A DNA stretch of 64,000 bases, from assembly GCF_030408915.1 (NCBI RefSeq), contig NZ_CP047654.1:2604001-2668000 (forward strand), given 5' to 3'. The notes beneath the pieces were generated by a model, which was not told the DNA's origin, did no database searches, and was given only the letters and a program-made list of their open reading frames with translations. This document shows, piece after piece, positions 27,162-36,431 of this stretch. The stretch comes from Corynebacterium guangdongense (lineage in GTDB: Bacteria > Actinomycetota > Actinomycetes > Mycobacteriales > Mycobacteriaceae). Numbering within the stretch: the stretch's first letter is position 1; the number at the start of each line of letters is the position of its first letter. Both the position numbers and the translations under genes were made by a program.

Positions 27162-27854
27162 CTAGGCGACCGGGCAGTCCCCGGACTGCGCGCGCGGTCC
27201 GGTGACCTCACCGGCGCTCATGCCCTGGCCCCTGCCTTCGCCACGGGCGCCCTGGCCCATCCCGGCGCCGCGACCCTGGCCACCACCGTGTCCGGCCCCC
27301 TTGCTCCCGCCTGTTCCGGCGCCGACGTTGCCGTCGACGGCGTTCCGGTACGCCGCGAGATGCTTCTCGGAGCCTGCCTTGAGGTGCCCGTAGGCGGTGT
27401 CGAGCGACTCCTCGCCGGTGGCGTCGATGGCGGCCTGGAGGTCGGCGATGTCCCGGGTCTCCAGGTCGACGCCGACCTGGTAGGCGGCCTCGACCGAGAC
27501 GGATCCCTGCTCCAGCCAACCGTCGTAGAGTTCCTGGACCTCCGGGAAGGCGTAGGTGCCCGGAGCCAGCCCCGCGGACGGATCCTCGACCTCGTAGCGC
27601 TCCAGCAGCTGGCCCACGGTGTCGAAGTGGCGCTGCTCAGACGTCGTGATGTTGCTGAAGGGACGGGCGCCGTCGTACATCTCGGCGAACTCCTGGTAGA
27701 GCTCGCCGGCCATGCGTTCCTCCTCGCGCATGAACTGCAGCGTGGTGGCGTCCTCCTCGGTCAACGCGGTGGTCTGGGCGAGTGCCGGCGTGCCGCCGAC
27801 GCCGATGGCGAGCGCGGCGATTCCCGCCACGGCGGCCCTGGTGATCTTCTTCAT
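27162..27854 (-). CDS. secreted DUF2202 ferritin-like protein
   Basis: A 230-residue exported protein. The signal peptide is KKITRAAVAGIAALAIGVGG with probable cleavage after PALA near residue 25. The DUF2202 domain (about residues 32-170) has helices with FMREEERMAGELYQEF and later EQRHFDTVGQLLERY, whose Glu/His pattern suits a ferritin-like four-helix bundle that may bind metal. The C-terminal 50 residues are a Gly/Gln-rich tail. Function unknown. I chose the ATG at 27852-27854. It is divergent from a two-component system and shares the intergenic region with it. Confidence 0.88.
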   Translation of the reverse strand: MKKITRAAVAGIAALAIGVGGTPALAQTTALTEEDATTLQFMREEERMAGELYQEFAEMYDGARPFSNITTSEQRHFDTVGQLLERYEVEDPSAGLAPGTYAFPEVQELYDGWLEQGSVSVEAAYQVGVDLETRDIADLQAAIDATGEESLDTAYGHLKAGSEKHLAAYRNAVDGNVGAGTGGSKGAGHGGGQGRGAGMGQGARGEGRGQGMSAGEVTGPRAQSGDCPVA

Positions 27855-27920
27855 GGTCCTGTCCTTTCCGGGGACTCCTTGTGTTCCTGACACTTGTCAT
27901 TCCACCAGTCGGATGTGTGG

Positions 27921-27966
27921 CTTCTGAGGGGACAGGCGTGAAGATTGCGTGAAGCGCTTCTGAGGG
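27921..27966. promoter_or_regulatory. candidate response-regulator binding site, 11-bp direct repeats
   Basis: GCGTGAAG occurs at 27936-27943 and again at 27947-27954, exactly 11 bases apart, the spacing used by OmpR/PhoB-type regulators. This pair is framed by two copies of CTTCTGAGGG (27921-27930 and 27957-27966). GAAGCGCTTC at 27951-27960 is a perfect palindrome. The site lies between the divergent DUF2202 gene and the response regulator, so it could control both. Confidence 0.55.
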
Positions 27967-27984
27967 CCGGATCCATGAGCCACA

Positions 27985-28683
27985 ATGGACACTGTGAGCA
28001 GAACGATCCTTGTCGTCGACGATGAAGCCGCCATTCGGCGCGTGCTGCGCCAGTACCTGGAGGCGGACCACCACCGCGTCCTCGAGGCCGACACCGGCCG
28101 GGCCGCCCTGCGCCTGCTCGAGCAGGAACACGTCGACCTGGTCCTGCTCGACATCGGACTGCCGGACATCGACGGTTTCCAGGTCCTGTCCACCCTGCGC
28201 CGTACCCTGTCCACCTACGTCATGGTGGTCTCCGCCCGGACGGAGGAAACCGACAAACTCGTCGGACTCAACGTCGGCGCCGACGATTACGTGACCAAGC
28301 CCTTCAGCGTCCGCGAGGTCGCCGCCCGCATCAACGCCGTGTTCCGGCGCATGGACAACGCCCGGGAGGGCACCGACGACGTGCTGCGCTTCGGCGCACT
28401 GACGATCACCCCCGAGGCCAGGGAGGTCCGCCTCGATGACTCACCCGTCGAGCTCTCCGCGCTGGACTTCGACCTGCTGCTGGCGCTGGCATCGCGTCCG
28501 GGCCGGGTGTGGTCGCGCCAGCAGCTGCTCGAACACGTGTGGGGCTACGACTTCTACGGCGACGACCGGGTCGTGGACGTGCACATCCGCACTATCCGCC
28601 GCGCGCTCGGCGAGGACGCCGACGCGCCCCGCTTCATCGCCACCGTCCGGGGTGCGGGCTACAAGTTCGTGGGCCGGCCATGA
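27985..28683 (+). CDS. OmpR/PhoB-family response regulator
   Basis: A 232-residue two-domain regulator. The receiver domain (residues 7-120) has the acidic pair in LVVDDEAAI, the phosphoacceptor Asp56 in LVLLDIGLPD and the TKPFS lysine. The C-terminal winged helix (about 135-232) contains YDFYGDDRVVDVHIRTIRR and ends RGAGYKFVG, typical of the OmpR class. It overlaps the kinase start by four bases (ATGA). The start may instead be GTG 27994. The 11-bp repeats upstream suggest self-regulation. I cannot match it to a named system. Confidence 0.95.
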   Translation: MDTVSRTILVVDDEAAIRRVLRQYLEADHHRVLEADTGRAALRLLEQEHVDLVLLDIGLPDIDGFQVLSTLRRTLSTYVMVVSARTEETDKLVGLNVGADDYVTKPFSVREVAARINAVFRRMDNAREGTDDVLRFGALTITPEAREVRLDDSPVELSALDFDLLLALASRPGRVWSRQQLLEHVWGYDFYGDDRVVDVHIRTIRRALGEDADAPRFIATVRGAGYKFVGRP

Positions 28684-29774
28684 CCACCCGCCTACGGACC
28701 CGGCTGGTCGTCTCCCACGTCGCGGTCGCCCTGGTGTCGCTGGCCGCTACAGGCCTGCTGGTGGCGATGCTGGCGCGAGAATTCATCGGCCGACGTCTGG
28801 GCGTGGCGGACTCCCCCGGCCCTGGTGGCCGCGGCCCCGGCGGCGGCGTCGGCCCGCAGATCATGACGGCCGTGACCGAGGCGCTCCTCATCGGCCTGCT
28901 CGTCGGCGTCGTCGCGGCGGTGCTGCTCGGCGTCGTCGCGTCCCGGCGCATAGCCCGATCCCTGGAGGACATCAGGGACGGCACGAGCAGGCTGGCCCAG
29001 GGCGACTACTCGGCGGCGCTGCCCTCCTCGACGATCACCGAACTCGATGAGCTCGCCACGGACATCCGCGCCATGGCCGACCACCTGGCGGAGACCGAGA
29101 AACGCCGGACCCGGCTGATCGGGGAGGTCGGCCACGAGATGCGCACGCCGCTGACGGTCATCGACGCCCAGATCGAGGCCATGCTGGACGGGGTGATGCC
29201 CCTCGACGGGGACAGCCTGGCGCCCCTGGCCGGGGAGTCGCGCCGCCTGCGCCGGCTTGCCGACGACCTGTCCTCCCTCTCCCGGGCGGAGGAGGGCCGC
29301 CTGTCGCTGCGAACGGAGAAGACGGACCTGTCGGGACTGGTCGCCCAGGTCACCGATCGTCTGGCCCCACAGCTGGACGACGCCGGCATCGCCCTCGAAC
29401 GGGCGGTGTCCCCGGCGCCGGTCGAGGCGGATCCCGACCGCATCTCCCAGGTCATCACCAACCTCATCGGCAACGCCATCCGCGCCACCCCGCCCGGCGG
29501 AACCGTCACGGTCACCTGCTCCGCGCGGGACGGCCGGGCGGTCGCGGAGGTCAGCGACACCGGGGAAGGCATCGCCGCCAGGGACCTGGACACGATCTTC
29601 GAACGTTTCTACCGGGTCCCCTCCCGGCGCACCGTCGGCGGGGACCCGGGCTCCGGCATCGGGTTGACGATCTCGCGCAGCCTCGCCCAGCAGCACGGCG
29701 GCACCCTCACCGCCGCCTCGGCCGGGCCCGGCCGGGGCGCGACCTTCACCCTCTCGCTGCCGTTGACGGACTGA
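28680..29774 (+). CDS. sensor histidine kinase
   Basis: A 364-residue membrane kinase partnered with the preceding regulator. There are two helices, at about residues 8-30 and 61-90. The sensor segment between them is only about 30 residues and is Gly/Pro-rich (PGPGGRGPGGGVGP). A HAMP-like region and then a HisKA domain follow, with His152 in GEVGHEMRTPLTV. The ATPase domain has NLIGNAIRATPPGG, DTGEGIAARD and GSGIGLTISRSLAQQHGG. The short outside loop suggests sensing in the membrane or through a partner rather than by a ligand domain. Confidence 0.95.
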   Translation: MTTRLRTRLVVSHVAVALVSLAATGLLVAMLAREFIGRRLGVADSPGPGGRGPGGGVGPQIMTAVTEALLIGLLVGVVAAVLLGVVASRRIARSLEDIRDGTSRLAQGDYSAALPSSTITELDELATDIRAMADHLAETEKRRTRLIGEVGHEMRTPLTVIDAQIEAMLDGVMPLDGDSLAPLAGESRRLRRLADDLSSLSRAEEGRLSLRTEKTDLSGLVAQVTDRLAPQLDDAGIALERAVSPAPVEADPDRISQVITNLIGNAIRATPPGGTVTVTCSARDGRAVAEVSDTGEGIAARDLDTIFERFYRVPSRRTVGGDPGSGIGLTISRSLAQQHGGTLTAASAGPGRGATFTLSLPLTD

Positions 29775-29787
29775 CCTGAACGGCAGA

Positions 29788-29829
29788 ACCCGGCCCCGCT
29801 TCCCCGTACACGGGGGCGGGGCCGGGTTC
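29788..29829. terminator. bidirectional terminator between histidine kinase and accD3
   Basis: AACCCGGCCCCGC (29788-29800) pairs with GCGGGGCCGGGTT (29817-29829); the interior CCCCGT/ACGGGG extends the stem. It lies between two convergent stops. There is no long T-tract on either side. The arm sequence closely resembles the pck terminator. Confidence 0.75.
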
Positions 29830-29845
29830 ACGCGGGGAGCCGGGC

Positions 29846-31399
29846 CTACATCGGCATGATGTTGTGCTTCTTCGGCAGATCCTCGACGTTCTTGGTGCGC
29901 AGCTGGCGCAGTGCCTGGCGCAGCATGAGACGGGACTCGTGCGGCTGGATCATGGCGTCGATGTAGCCGCGCTCGGCCGCGACGTAGGGCGAGGTCATGG
30001 TCTCGTCGTAGAAGTCCATGAACACCTTCTTCATGTGGTTGCGCTGCTCCTCGTCCTCGATCTGGGCGAGCTGCTTGCCCTGGATCATGACGACGGCGGC
30101 GGCCGAGCCCATGACGGCGATCTGGCCGGTCGGCCAGGCGAAGTTGAGGTCGCCCGCCAGGTTCTTGGAACCCATGACGGCGTACGCGCCGCCGTAGGCC
30201 TTGCGCACGATGAGCGTCACCTTCGGCACGGTCGCCTCCACGGCGGCGTAGGCCAGTTTGGCGCCGCGGTGGATGAGGCCCTGCCGCTCCTGCTCCACGC
30301 CCGGCAGGTAGCCCGGGGTGTCGACGATGAAGACGATCGGGATGTTGTAGGCGTCGCAGATGCGGATGAAACGGGCGGCCTTGTCCGCGGCGTCGGCGTC
30401 GATGCACCCGGCCAGGTGCATCGGGTTGCTGGCCACGAAGCCGACGGAGCGACCGTCGATGCGCCCGAGCGCGGTGATGATGTTCGGGGCGAAGTTCTCC
30501 TGCAGCTCCAGCAGGTCCCCGTCGTCACCGAGCTGCTCGAGCAGGTCATGCATGTCGTAACCGGCGTTGGTGTCGTCGGGCAGGAAGGTGTCCAGCTCGT
30601 CGCCCGGCTCGCCCATGACCTCCTCGTCGGCGGGGGCGGGCACGACGGGGGCGTCGTCGAAGCAGGTCAGCGGCATGTGGCCGAGGTAGTCGCGGACGTA
30701 GTCGAAGGCGTCCTCCTCGTTGGCCACCACGGCCTGCACGTTGCCGTTGAGCTCCTGCTGGCGGGCACCGCCGAGCTCGGCCGAGGAGATCTCCTCGCCG
30801 GTGACCTCCTTGATGACGGCCGGGCCGGTGACGTACATCTCGGCCTCGCCGTCGACGGCGACGACCAGGTCGGTGGTGACCGGGGCGTAGACGGCGCCGC
30901 CGGCGGACTTGCCCATCATGATGGAGATCTGCGGGCTGCGGCCGGACAGCGGAAGCTGACGGCGGGAGATCTCCGAGTACATGGCCAGGGAGGTCACGGC
31001 GTCCTGGATGCGGGCGCCGCCGGAGTCCTGGATGCCGATGACGGGCATGCCCATGCGGATGGCGAACTCCATGATCTCGACGACCTTCTTGCCGAAAGTG
31101 ACGCCGACGGAGCCGCCGTAGACGGTCTTGTCGTGGGCGTAGACCGCCACCGGACGGCCGTCGATGCGCCCGTACCCGGTGACGACGCCGTCGGAGTAGA
31201 CCGCGTCCTTGTCGCCCGGCGTCTTGCCCAGGGCGCCGATCTCGGCGAAGGTGCCGTCGTCAAGCAGGCGGTGGATGCGCTCGCGCGGGGTCGAGCGTCC
31301 GGCCTCGTCGCGGCGGGCGCGGGCGCTCTCGGAACCGGGGTCCTGCGCCTTCTCCAGGCGCTCGCGCAGGTCAGCTAGCTTCTCTGCAGTGGTGCTCAC
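29846..31399 (-). CDS. accD3: acyl-CoA carboxylase carboxyltransferase subunit (mycolate pathway)
   Basis: A 517-residue biotin-dependent carboxyltransferase. It has the N-terminal half GRPVAVYAHDKTVYGGSVG and QDSGGARIQDAVTSL, and the C-terminal half with IVFIVDTPGYLPGVEQE and MGSKNLAGDLNFAWPT. Together with biotin-bearing AccA it carboxylates the long-chain acyl-CoA that becomes the alpha branch of mycolic acid. The GTG start overlaps the pks13 stop by one base (TAGTG), so translation is coupled. It corresponds to AccD4 of mycobacteria and, as I recall, AccD3 of C. glutamicum. Confidence 0.95.
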   Translation of the reverse strand: MSTTAEKLADLRERLEKAQDPGSESARARRDEAGRSTPRERIHRLLDDGTFAEIGALGKTPGDKDAVYSDGVVTGYGRIDGRPVAVYAHDKTVYGGSVGVTFGKKVVEIMEFAIRMGMPVIGIQDSGGARIQDAVTSLAMYSEISRRQLPLSGRSPQISIMMGKSAGGAVYAPVTTDLVVAVDGEAEMYVTGPAVIKEVTGEEISSAELGGARQQELNGNVQAVVANEEDAFDYVRDYLGHMPLTCFDDAPVVPAPADEEVMGEPGDELDTFLPDDTNAGYDMHDLLEQLGDDGDLLELQENFAPNIITALGRIDGRSVGFVASNPMHLAGCIDADAADKAARFIRICDAYNIPIVFIVDTPGYLPGVEQERQGLIHRGAKLAYAAVEATVPKVTLIVRKAYGGAYAVMGSKNLAGDLNFAWPTGQIAVMGSAAAVVMIQGKQLAQIEDEEQRNHMKKVFMDFYDETMTSPYVAAERGYIDAMIQPHESRLMLRQALRQLRTKNVEDLPKKHNIMPM

Positions 31400-34300
31400 T
31401 ACTTGATCCTCTTCATCATGTGTGCGCCGACGATACCGATGACCGGCTCGTCGGGAACCGCCAGGTGGTCGCCCGGCAGCTGCACGATTTCCAGGTCCTT
31501 GACGATCTTGCCCCAGCCGCCGTCCTCGTCGATGTGGGCGTAGGCCGGCTCCAGTTCGATGGCGCCGTCATGCATGCGCTCGGAGCGGAACAGCAGCACC
31601 GGCACGTCGACCTCGGCCCAGCGGCGGAAGTCGATGCGGGCCAGAATCTGGTTGTCCACGAAGGACGCCCGCTGGTGCTCCAGCACGCCGGCGGACAGGC
31701 CGTGCGCGGAGGCGTCGGTGCTGGCCAGGTAGTGCTCGAGCATGCCGAGCATGGCCTCCTCGCCGGCGGTCTCCAGCAGCTCGACGGGGACCTCGAACTC
31801 AAGTCCGTAGGTCCGGGCCGCGAAGTCCGCGTAGCGCTGCCAGCGGGCCTTGGTCTCCTCCATGGTGTCCGGGGCGGGCTCGGACGGCTGGGTGGTGTCC
31901 AGCAGCGCGATGAAGTCCACCGCCACGTCGGTGTCGCGGAGCTGGTGGGCGACCTCGTAGGCCAGCGCGCCGCCGAAGGACCAGCCGCCGAGAACGACGG
32001 GCCTGCCCTCGGAGTAGCGGACGATGTCCGCCACGTAGGCGGCGGCGCGGTCCTCCAGGCTGCCCTCCAGACGCTCGACGCCGTAGACGGGGACGTCGGA
32101 GTCCAGGCGGCGGCTCAGCGGCTCGTAGACCACCGAGGAGCCGCCGGCCGGGTGGAACATGAACACGGCCGGCTTGTCGCTGCCTTCCGTGCGCGGGCGG
32201 AGCACGCGCACGTTGCCCTCCACGGCGGTCTCCAGGCCCTCGCGAACCAGGTCCGCCAGCGGCTCGAGGGTCTGCGCCTGCCGGACGGCGTCCGCGGTCA
32301 CCTCGATGCCGGAGCGCTCGCTCAGTCGCTCGGCGATCTCCGCGGCCTGCTCGTCGGTCAGCGGCGGCAGCTCGCTCTTGACGCCGGCGGCGGCTTTGCC
32401 GGTCGCCTTGGCCCAGGTGCCGAAGACCATGCGCTCGGAGGCGTCGCGCGGGGCGACGCCCACGCCCGCCGGCGCCGGGCCGGAGGGCACGTCGGCGGCG
32501 GTGAGGCCGGCCTCCGGATGGCCGGCGACCTCCTGCGGCTCCGGCGTCACGGCCGGGGCGGGGGCCGGCTCGTGGCCGCGGCTGGCCACCGCCTCCTCGA
32601 CCATCGCGACGACGTCGGCGACGGAGGCGTCGCGAAGCGCCTGCACCTGCAGCGGCGGGATCTGGAAATCGTTCTCGACGCGGTTCTTGATGCGCATGCC
32701 CATCAGCGAATCCAGGCCCAGGTCGATGAGCGGGAGTTCGGCCGGCAGGTCGTCGACGTCGTAGCCCATCGACTCCGAGACGATGGCGCGCAGGCGGGCC
32801 TCGACGGTCTCGCCGGAGGCGGGATCCCAGCGGACGGCCTCGACCGAGACCTCGTCAGTGGAGATGCGCAGGGCGTCGTACTGCTCGGTGACCGCGGCGG
32901 TGGCCGCCTCGACGGTGGCGGCGTCGGCGACACCCGGCAGCGCGGCGCCGGCCGTGCCCGTCGCCCCCAGGGTGGAGGCGAAACCTTCGGCGACCAGCGT
33001 GCCGGTCCCGTTCTCCGCGACGGCGTGGACCGTGATCCGCAGACCGCCCAGGCCGGGGTCGACGATGGTGGTGACCTCACCGGAGGCCGGCAGGGTGGCG
33101 CGATCCTCGGTGGCGACCAGCTCGGCGGCCGGGTTCACGGCCGCGGCGGCGGTCTCCATGAGCGCGATGGCGCTCGGCGCCTGGTCGGCGTCGGTGGCGA
33201 AGGCGACCCGACCGTCCGGCAGGGTGACGCGGGTGCCCGGCAGGCCGCTGGCGGCCCGGGTCGAGGACGGCCGGGCGTTGGTCCAGTAGCGGTGGCGCTT
33301 GAACTCGGTCAGCGGCGCGCTCAGGCGCGGGCCGTCACCGTAGGCGACGCCGAAGTCGATCGGCGCGCCCTGGACGTAGAGCTTGGCCAGCAGGTCGCGC
33401 AGGCTCTCGGTCTCCTCGACCTTGCGCTTGAGCGCGAAGAGCAGCTGGACGTCGGACTTGCCGACGCTGAAGGCGGTGTTCATCATGCCCATGATCGCCA
33501 CCGGGTTCGGCGCGATCTCCACGAGCGTCTCGTGGCCGGCGGCCAGGGCCTGCTCGGTGGCGTCCTGCAGCCACACCGGCTGGCGGGTCATGCGCAGGAA
33601 GTAGCGGTCGTCATGGACGACGGCGCCCGGCTGGTAGACCTCGCCGCGGTCGACGGAGGAGTACAGCGGAACGGTGATCGGACGCGCCTCCACCCCGGCG
33701 ATCTCGCCCTCGAGCTCGCCCATGATTGGATCCAGCGCGGAGGTGTGACCGGAGCCCTTGACCTGCAGCTTGCGGGCGAACTTGCCCTCCTCCTCCAGCT
33801 GGGCGACGAGCGCGTCGACGGCCCTGTAGTTGCCGCCGACGGTGGTCATCCCCGGGCCGGCGTAGACGGCCGGCTCGACGTCGGGAAGCTCGGTGTGCTC
33901 GGAGTTGAACTCGGCCAGCTGTTCGCGGGTGAGCTCGACGACCGCCATGGCGCCCTCGTTCTCGGTGCCGGCGAGCATCTCCTCGCCCTCACCCATGAGG
34001 CGGGCGCGGTGGCAGGCGATGAGCATGGCGTCCTGGGCGGAGATGCCGCCGGCGGCGTAGGCCGCGGCGATCTCGCCCATGGACATGCCGATCACGCCGG
34101 CCGGCGTCGCGCCGAAGGCGGCGAGCAGGTCGGTGACGGCGATCTGGATGGCGGTGATGGTGACCTGGGCGGTCTCGGTGTTGTAGGTCTGCTCGTCGTC
34201 GCGGATGAGCTCCAGCATGGACCAGCCGGACTCGAAGTCGACGAAGGCGTCGAGCTCCTCGAGGCGGGCGGCGAACAGCGGGCTGATCTCCAGCAGCTTC

Positions 34301-36282
34301 TTGGCCATCTTGCGGTGCTGGGAGCCGAAGCCGGAGTAGACGAAGACCGGGCCCAGGGTCGCCGGGGAGTCGGCGGCGACGGAACCGAGGGAGGTCTTGC
34401 CCTCGGCGATCTTGCGCAGGCGGGTGACGGCGTCGGCGACGGTGTTGGCGGTCACCGCGGCGCGGGCGCGGCCGTGGTTGCGGCCGGCCAGGGAGCGCGC
34501 CACCGGGACGAGGTCCTCGTCGGCACGGCCCTCGAGGAAGTCCGCGAGCACGGCGGCCGCCTGGCGACGGCGTGAGGCCAGCAGGCCCGAGACCGGCAGG
34601 ACGACGCCGTTCGGATCCTCGGGATCGATGAGCTGGGACGGGGCCGGCTCCGAAGCCGACTGCGCGACCTCTGCGTCGAGGTCGAGGTAGTCGGCCGGAT
34701 CGAAGTCGCTGACGACGACGTGGGCGTTGGTGCCGCCGAAACCGAAGCCGGAGACGCCGGCGATCTTGCGGCCGGAGTACTCGGGCCACTCGCGCGGGTC
34801 CTCGACGACCTCGAGATGCTCGGCGTCGAAGTCGATGTAGCGGTTGGGCTCGCTGAAGTTGATCGAGGCCGGGATGGTGTCGTTCCGGATTGCGCCGACG
34901 ACCTTGATCAGGGCGGCCGCGCCGGCGGCCGACTCGGAGTGGCCGATGTTGGACTTCACGGAGCCGAGCAGCGTCGGGTTGGCGGCGGTGCGGCCCTCAC
35001 CCAGGACTGCGCCCAGGGCGGTCGCCTCAATCGGGTCGCCGAGGATGGTGCCCGTGCCGTGGGCCTCGACGTAGTCGACCTCGCGCGGGTCGACGCCGGC
35101 GTCGGCGTAGGCGCGCTCGAGCACGTCGACCTGGGCCTCCGGGTTCGGGGCGGTCAGGCCGTTGGAGTGGCCGTCGGAGTTGACGGCGGAGCCCTTGATG
35201 ACCGCGAGGATCTCGTCACCGTCGGCCATGGCGTCCTCGACGCGCTTGAGCACCAGCACACCGGCGCCCTCGGCGCGGACGAAGCCGTCGGCGTCGTCGG
35301 AGAAGGCGTGGATGGCGCCGGTCGGGCTGATGACGCCGAGCTCGCCGAAGGCGGTGGAGACGAACGGACTGGCCAGAATGTTGACGCCACCGGCGATGGC
35401 GACGTCGGCCTCACCGTCGCGCAGGGCGCGCACGGCGTAGTGCGTCGCCACCAGCGAGGAGGAACAGGCCGTGTCGACGTTGACGGACGGGCCCCGGAAG
35501 TCGAAGGCGTAGGAGATGCGGTTGGGGACGATGGAGCTGGCGGTGCCGGTCAGGGCGTAGGGGTGCGCCTCCGCCGGATCCGCGGTGATCATCATCCCGT
35601 AGTCGTTGTTGGAGGAGCCCACGAAGACCCCGACGGACTCGCCGCGCAGCTCATTGGCCGGGATGTGGGCGTTCTCCAGGGCGTGCCAGGTCAACTCGAG
35701 CAGGATGCGCTGCTGCGGGTCCATGTTGGTGGCCTCGACCGGGGACAGGCCGAAGAACTCGTTGTCGAAGGCCGCGATGTCCTCGAGGTAGCCGCCGGCG
35801 GTGGAAACGGACGCCATCTTCTCCACGACGACCTCGTCGCCGGAGTATTCGGACCAGCGGCCCAGGGGGCGCTCCGAGGTGGCCGAACGCCCCTCGGCCA
35901 GCAGGTCCCAGTAGGCGTCCTTGTCCTCGGCGCCCGGGAAGCGGGCGGAGACGCCGACGATGGCGATGTCGTGCACGCCAGGCTTGTCGGCGCGGAGCGG
36001 CGCCCGTCGGGCCGTCCGGGCGGCCTGCTCGCGACGCGGTTCGCCCTCGATCAGCCGCTTGGCCAGCTGCGCGATCGTCGGGTACTCGTAGGCGATGGTC
36101 GCGTCGAGCTGGGTGCCCAGGAGATTCTCCAGCTCCCCGGACATGACGACGGCGTCCCGGGAGGACAGGCCGTAGCGTTCGAGCGGCGTGGTCTCCGTGA
36201 CCTCCGAGGGGTCGACGCCGGTGATGTCTGCGACCCAGTTCTTCAACCAGGCCACAAGCTCCTGTTCGGTCATCGAGCTCAT
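31399..36282 (-). CDS. pks13: polyketide synthase Pks13, mycolic acid condensase
   Basis: A 1627-residue synthase that condenses two fatty acyl chains to the mycolate precursor and transfers it to trehalose. Domain order: N-terminal acyl carrier (Ser in YGLSSRDAV, residue 40 or 41); ketosynthase (DTACSSSLVATH, Cys about 273); acyltransferase (GMSMGEIAA, Ser about 734); second carrier (DLGLDSLMGMRIKN, Ser about 1192); thioesterase (GGWSFGGALAYE, Ser about 1435). All active residues are present. The ATG at 36282 has AAGGAAG upstream. The 149 bases before it are A/T-rich with TATAAG and GATAAAGG possibilities for a -10 element. Confidence 0.98.
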   Translation of the reverse strand: MSSMTEQELVAWLKNWVADITGVDPSEVTETTPLERYGLSSRDAVVMSGELENLLGTQLDATIAYEYPTIAQLAKRLIEGEPRREQAARTARRAPLRADKPGVHDIAIVGVSARFPGAEDKDAYWDLLAEGRSATSERPLGRWSEYSGDEVVVEKMASVSTAGGYLEDIAAFDNEFFGLSPVEATNMDPQQRILLELTWHALENAHIPANELRGESVGVFVGSSNNDYGMMITADPAEAHPYALTGTASSIVPNRISYAFDFRGPSVNVDTACSSSLVATHYAVRALRDGEADVAIAGGVNILASPFVSTAFGELGVISPTGAIHAFSDDADGFVRAEGAGVLVLKRVEDAMADGDEILAVIKGSAVNSDGHSNGLTAPNPEAQVDVLERAYADAGVDPREVDYVEAHGTGTILGDPIEATALGAVLGEGRTAANPTLLGSVKSNIGHSESAAGAAALIKVVGAIRNDTIPASINFSEPNRYIDFDAEHLEVVEDPREWPEYSGRKIAGVSGFGFGGTNAHVVVSDFDPADYLDLDAEVAQSASEPAPSQLIDPEDPNGVVLPVSGLLASRRRQAAAVLADFLEGRADEDLVPVARSLAGRNHGRARAAVTANTVADAVTRLRKIAEGKTSLGSVAADSPATLGPVFVYSGFGSQHRKMAKKLLEISPLFAARLEELDAFVDFESGWSMLELIRDDEQTYNTETAQVTITAIQIAVTDLLAAFGATPAGVIGMSMGEIAAAYAAGGISAQDAMLIACHRARLMGEGEEMLAGTENEGAMAVVELTREQLAEFNSEHTELPDVEPAVYAGPGMTTVGGNYRAVDALVAQLEEEGKFARKLQVKGSGHTSALDPIMGELEGEIAGVEARPITVPLYSSVDRGEVYQPGAVVHDDRYFLRMTRQPVWLQDATEQALAAGHETLVEIAPNPVAIMGMMNTAFSVGKSDVQLLFALKRKVEETESLRDLLAKLYVQGAPIDFGVAYGDGPRLSAPLTEFKRHRYWTNARPSSTRAASGLPGTRVTLPDGRVAFATDADQAPSAIALMETAAAAVNPAAELVATEDRATLPASGEVTTIVDPGLGGLRITVHAVAENGTGTLVAEGFASTLGATGTAGAALPGVADAATVEAATAAVTEQYDALRISTDEVSVEAVRWDPASGETVEARLRAIVSESMGYDVDDLPAELPLIDLGLDSLMGMRIKNRVENDFQIPPLQVQALRDASVADVVAMVEEAVASRGHEPAPAPAVTPEPQEVAGHPEAGLTAADVPSGPAPAGVGVAPRDASERMVFGTWAKATGKAAAGVKSELPPLTDEQAAEIAERLSERSGIEVTADAVRQAQTLEPLADLVREGLETAVEGNVRVLRPRTEGSDKPAVFMFHPAGGSSVVYEPLSRRLDSDVPVYGVERLEGSLEDRAAAYVADIVRYSEGRPVVLGGWSFGGALAYEVAHQLRDTDVAVDFIALLDTTQPSEPAPDTMEETKARWQRYADFAARTYGLEFEVPVELLETAGEEAMLGMLEHYLASTDASAHGLSAGVLEHQRASFVDNQILARIDFRRWAEVDVPVLLFRSERMHDGAIELEPAYAHIDEDGGWGKIVKDLEIVQLPGDHLAVPDEPVIGIVGAHMMKRIK

Positions 36283-36431
36283 GAAGCAGCCACTTCCTTA
36301 CGTCATTCGGGGGTATCTGGACCTTTATCGGACTATTGTTCCACGGCGTTTCTTTCCGCAGGCAAATCGCGGTCGTGGTGTGTCCCGTTCTTATAAAGTT
36401 GTCCACTCTACAGCCGCATCCGTCGCACTGG

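Noticed and set aside
31420..34575. A 1051-codon open frame antisense to pks13
   Set aside because: It mirrors pks13 codon structure, has no recognisable domain and is explained by high GC content.
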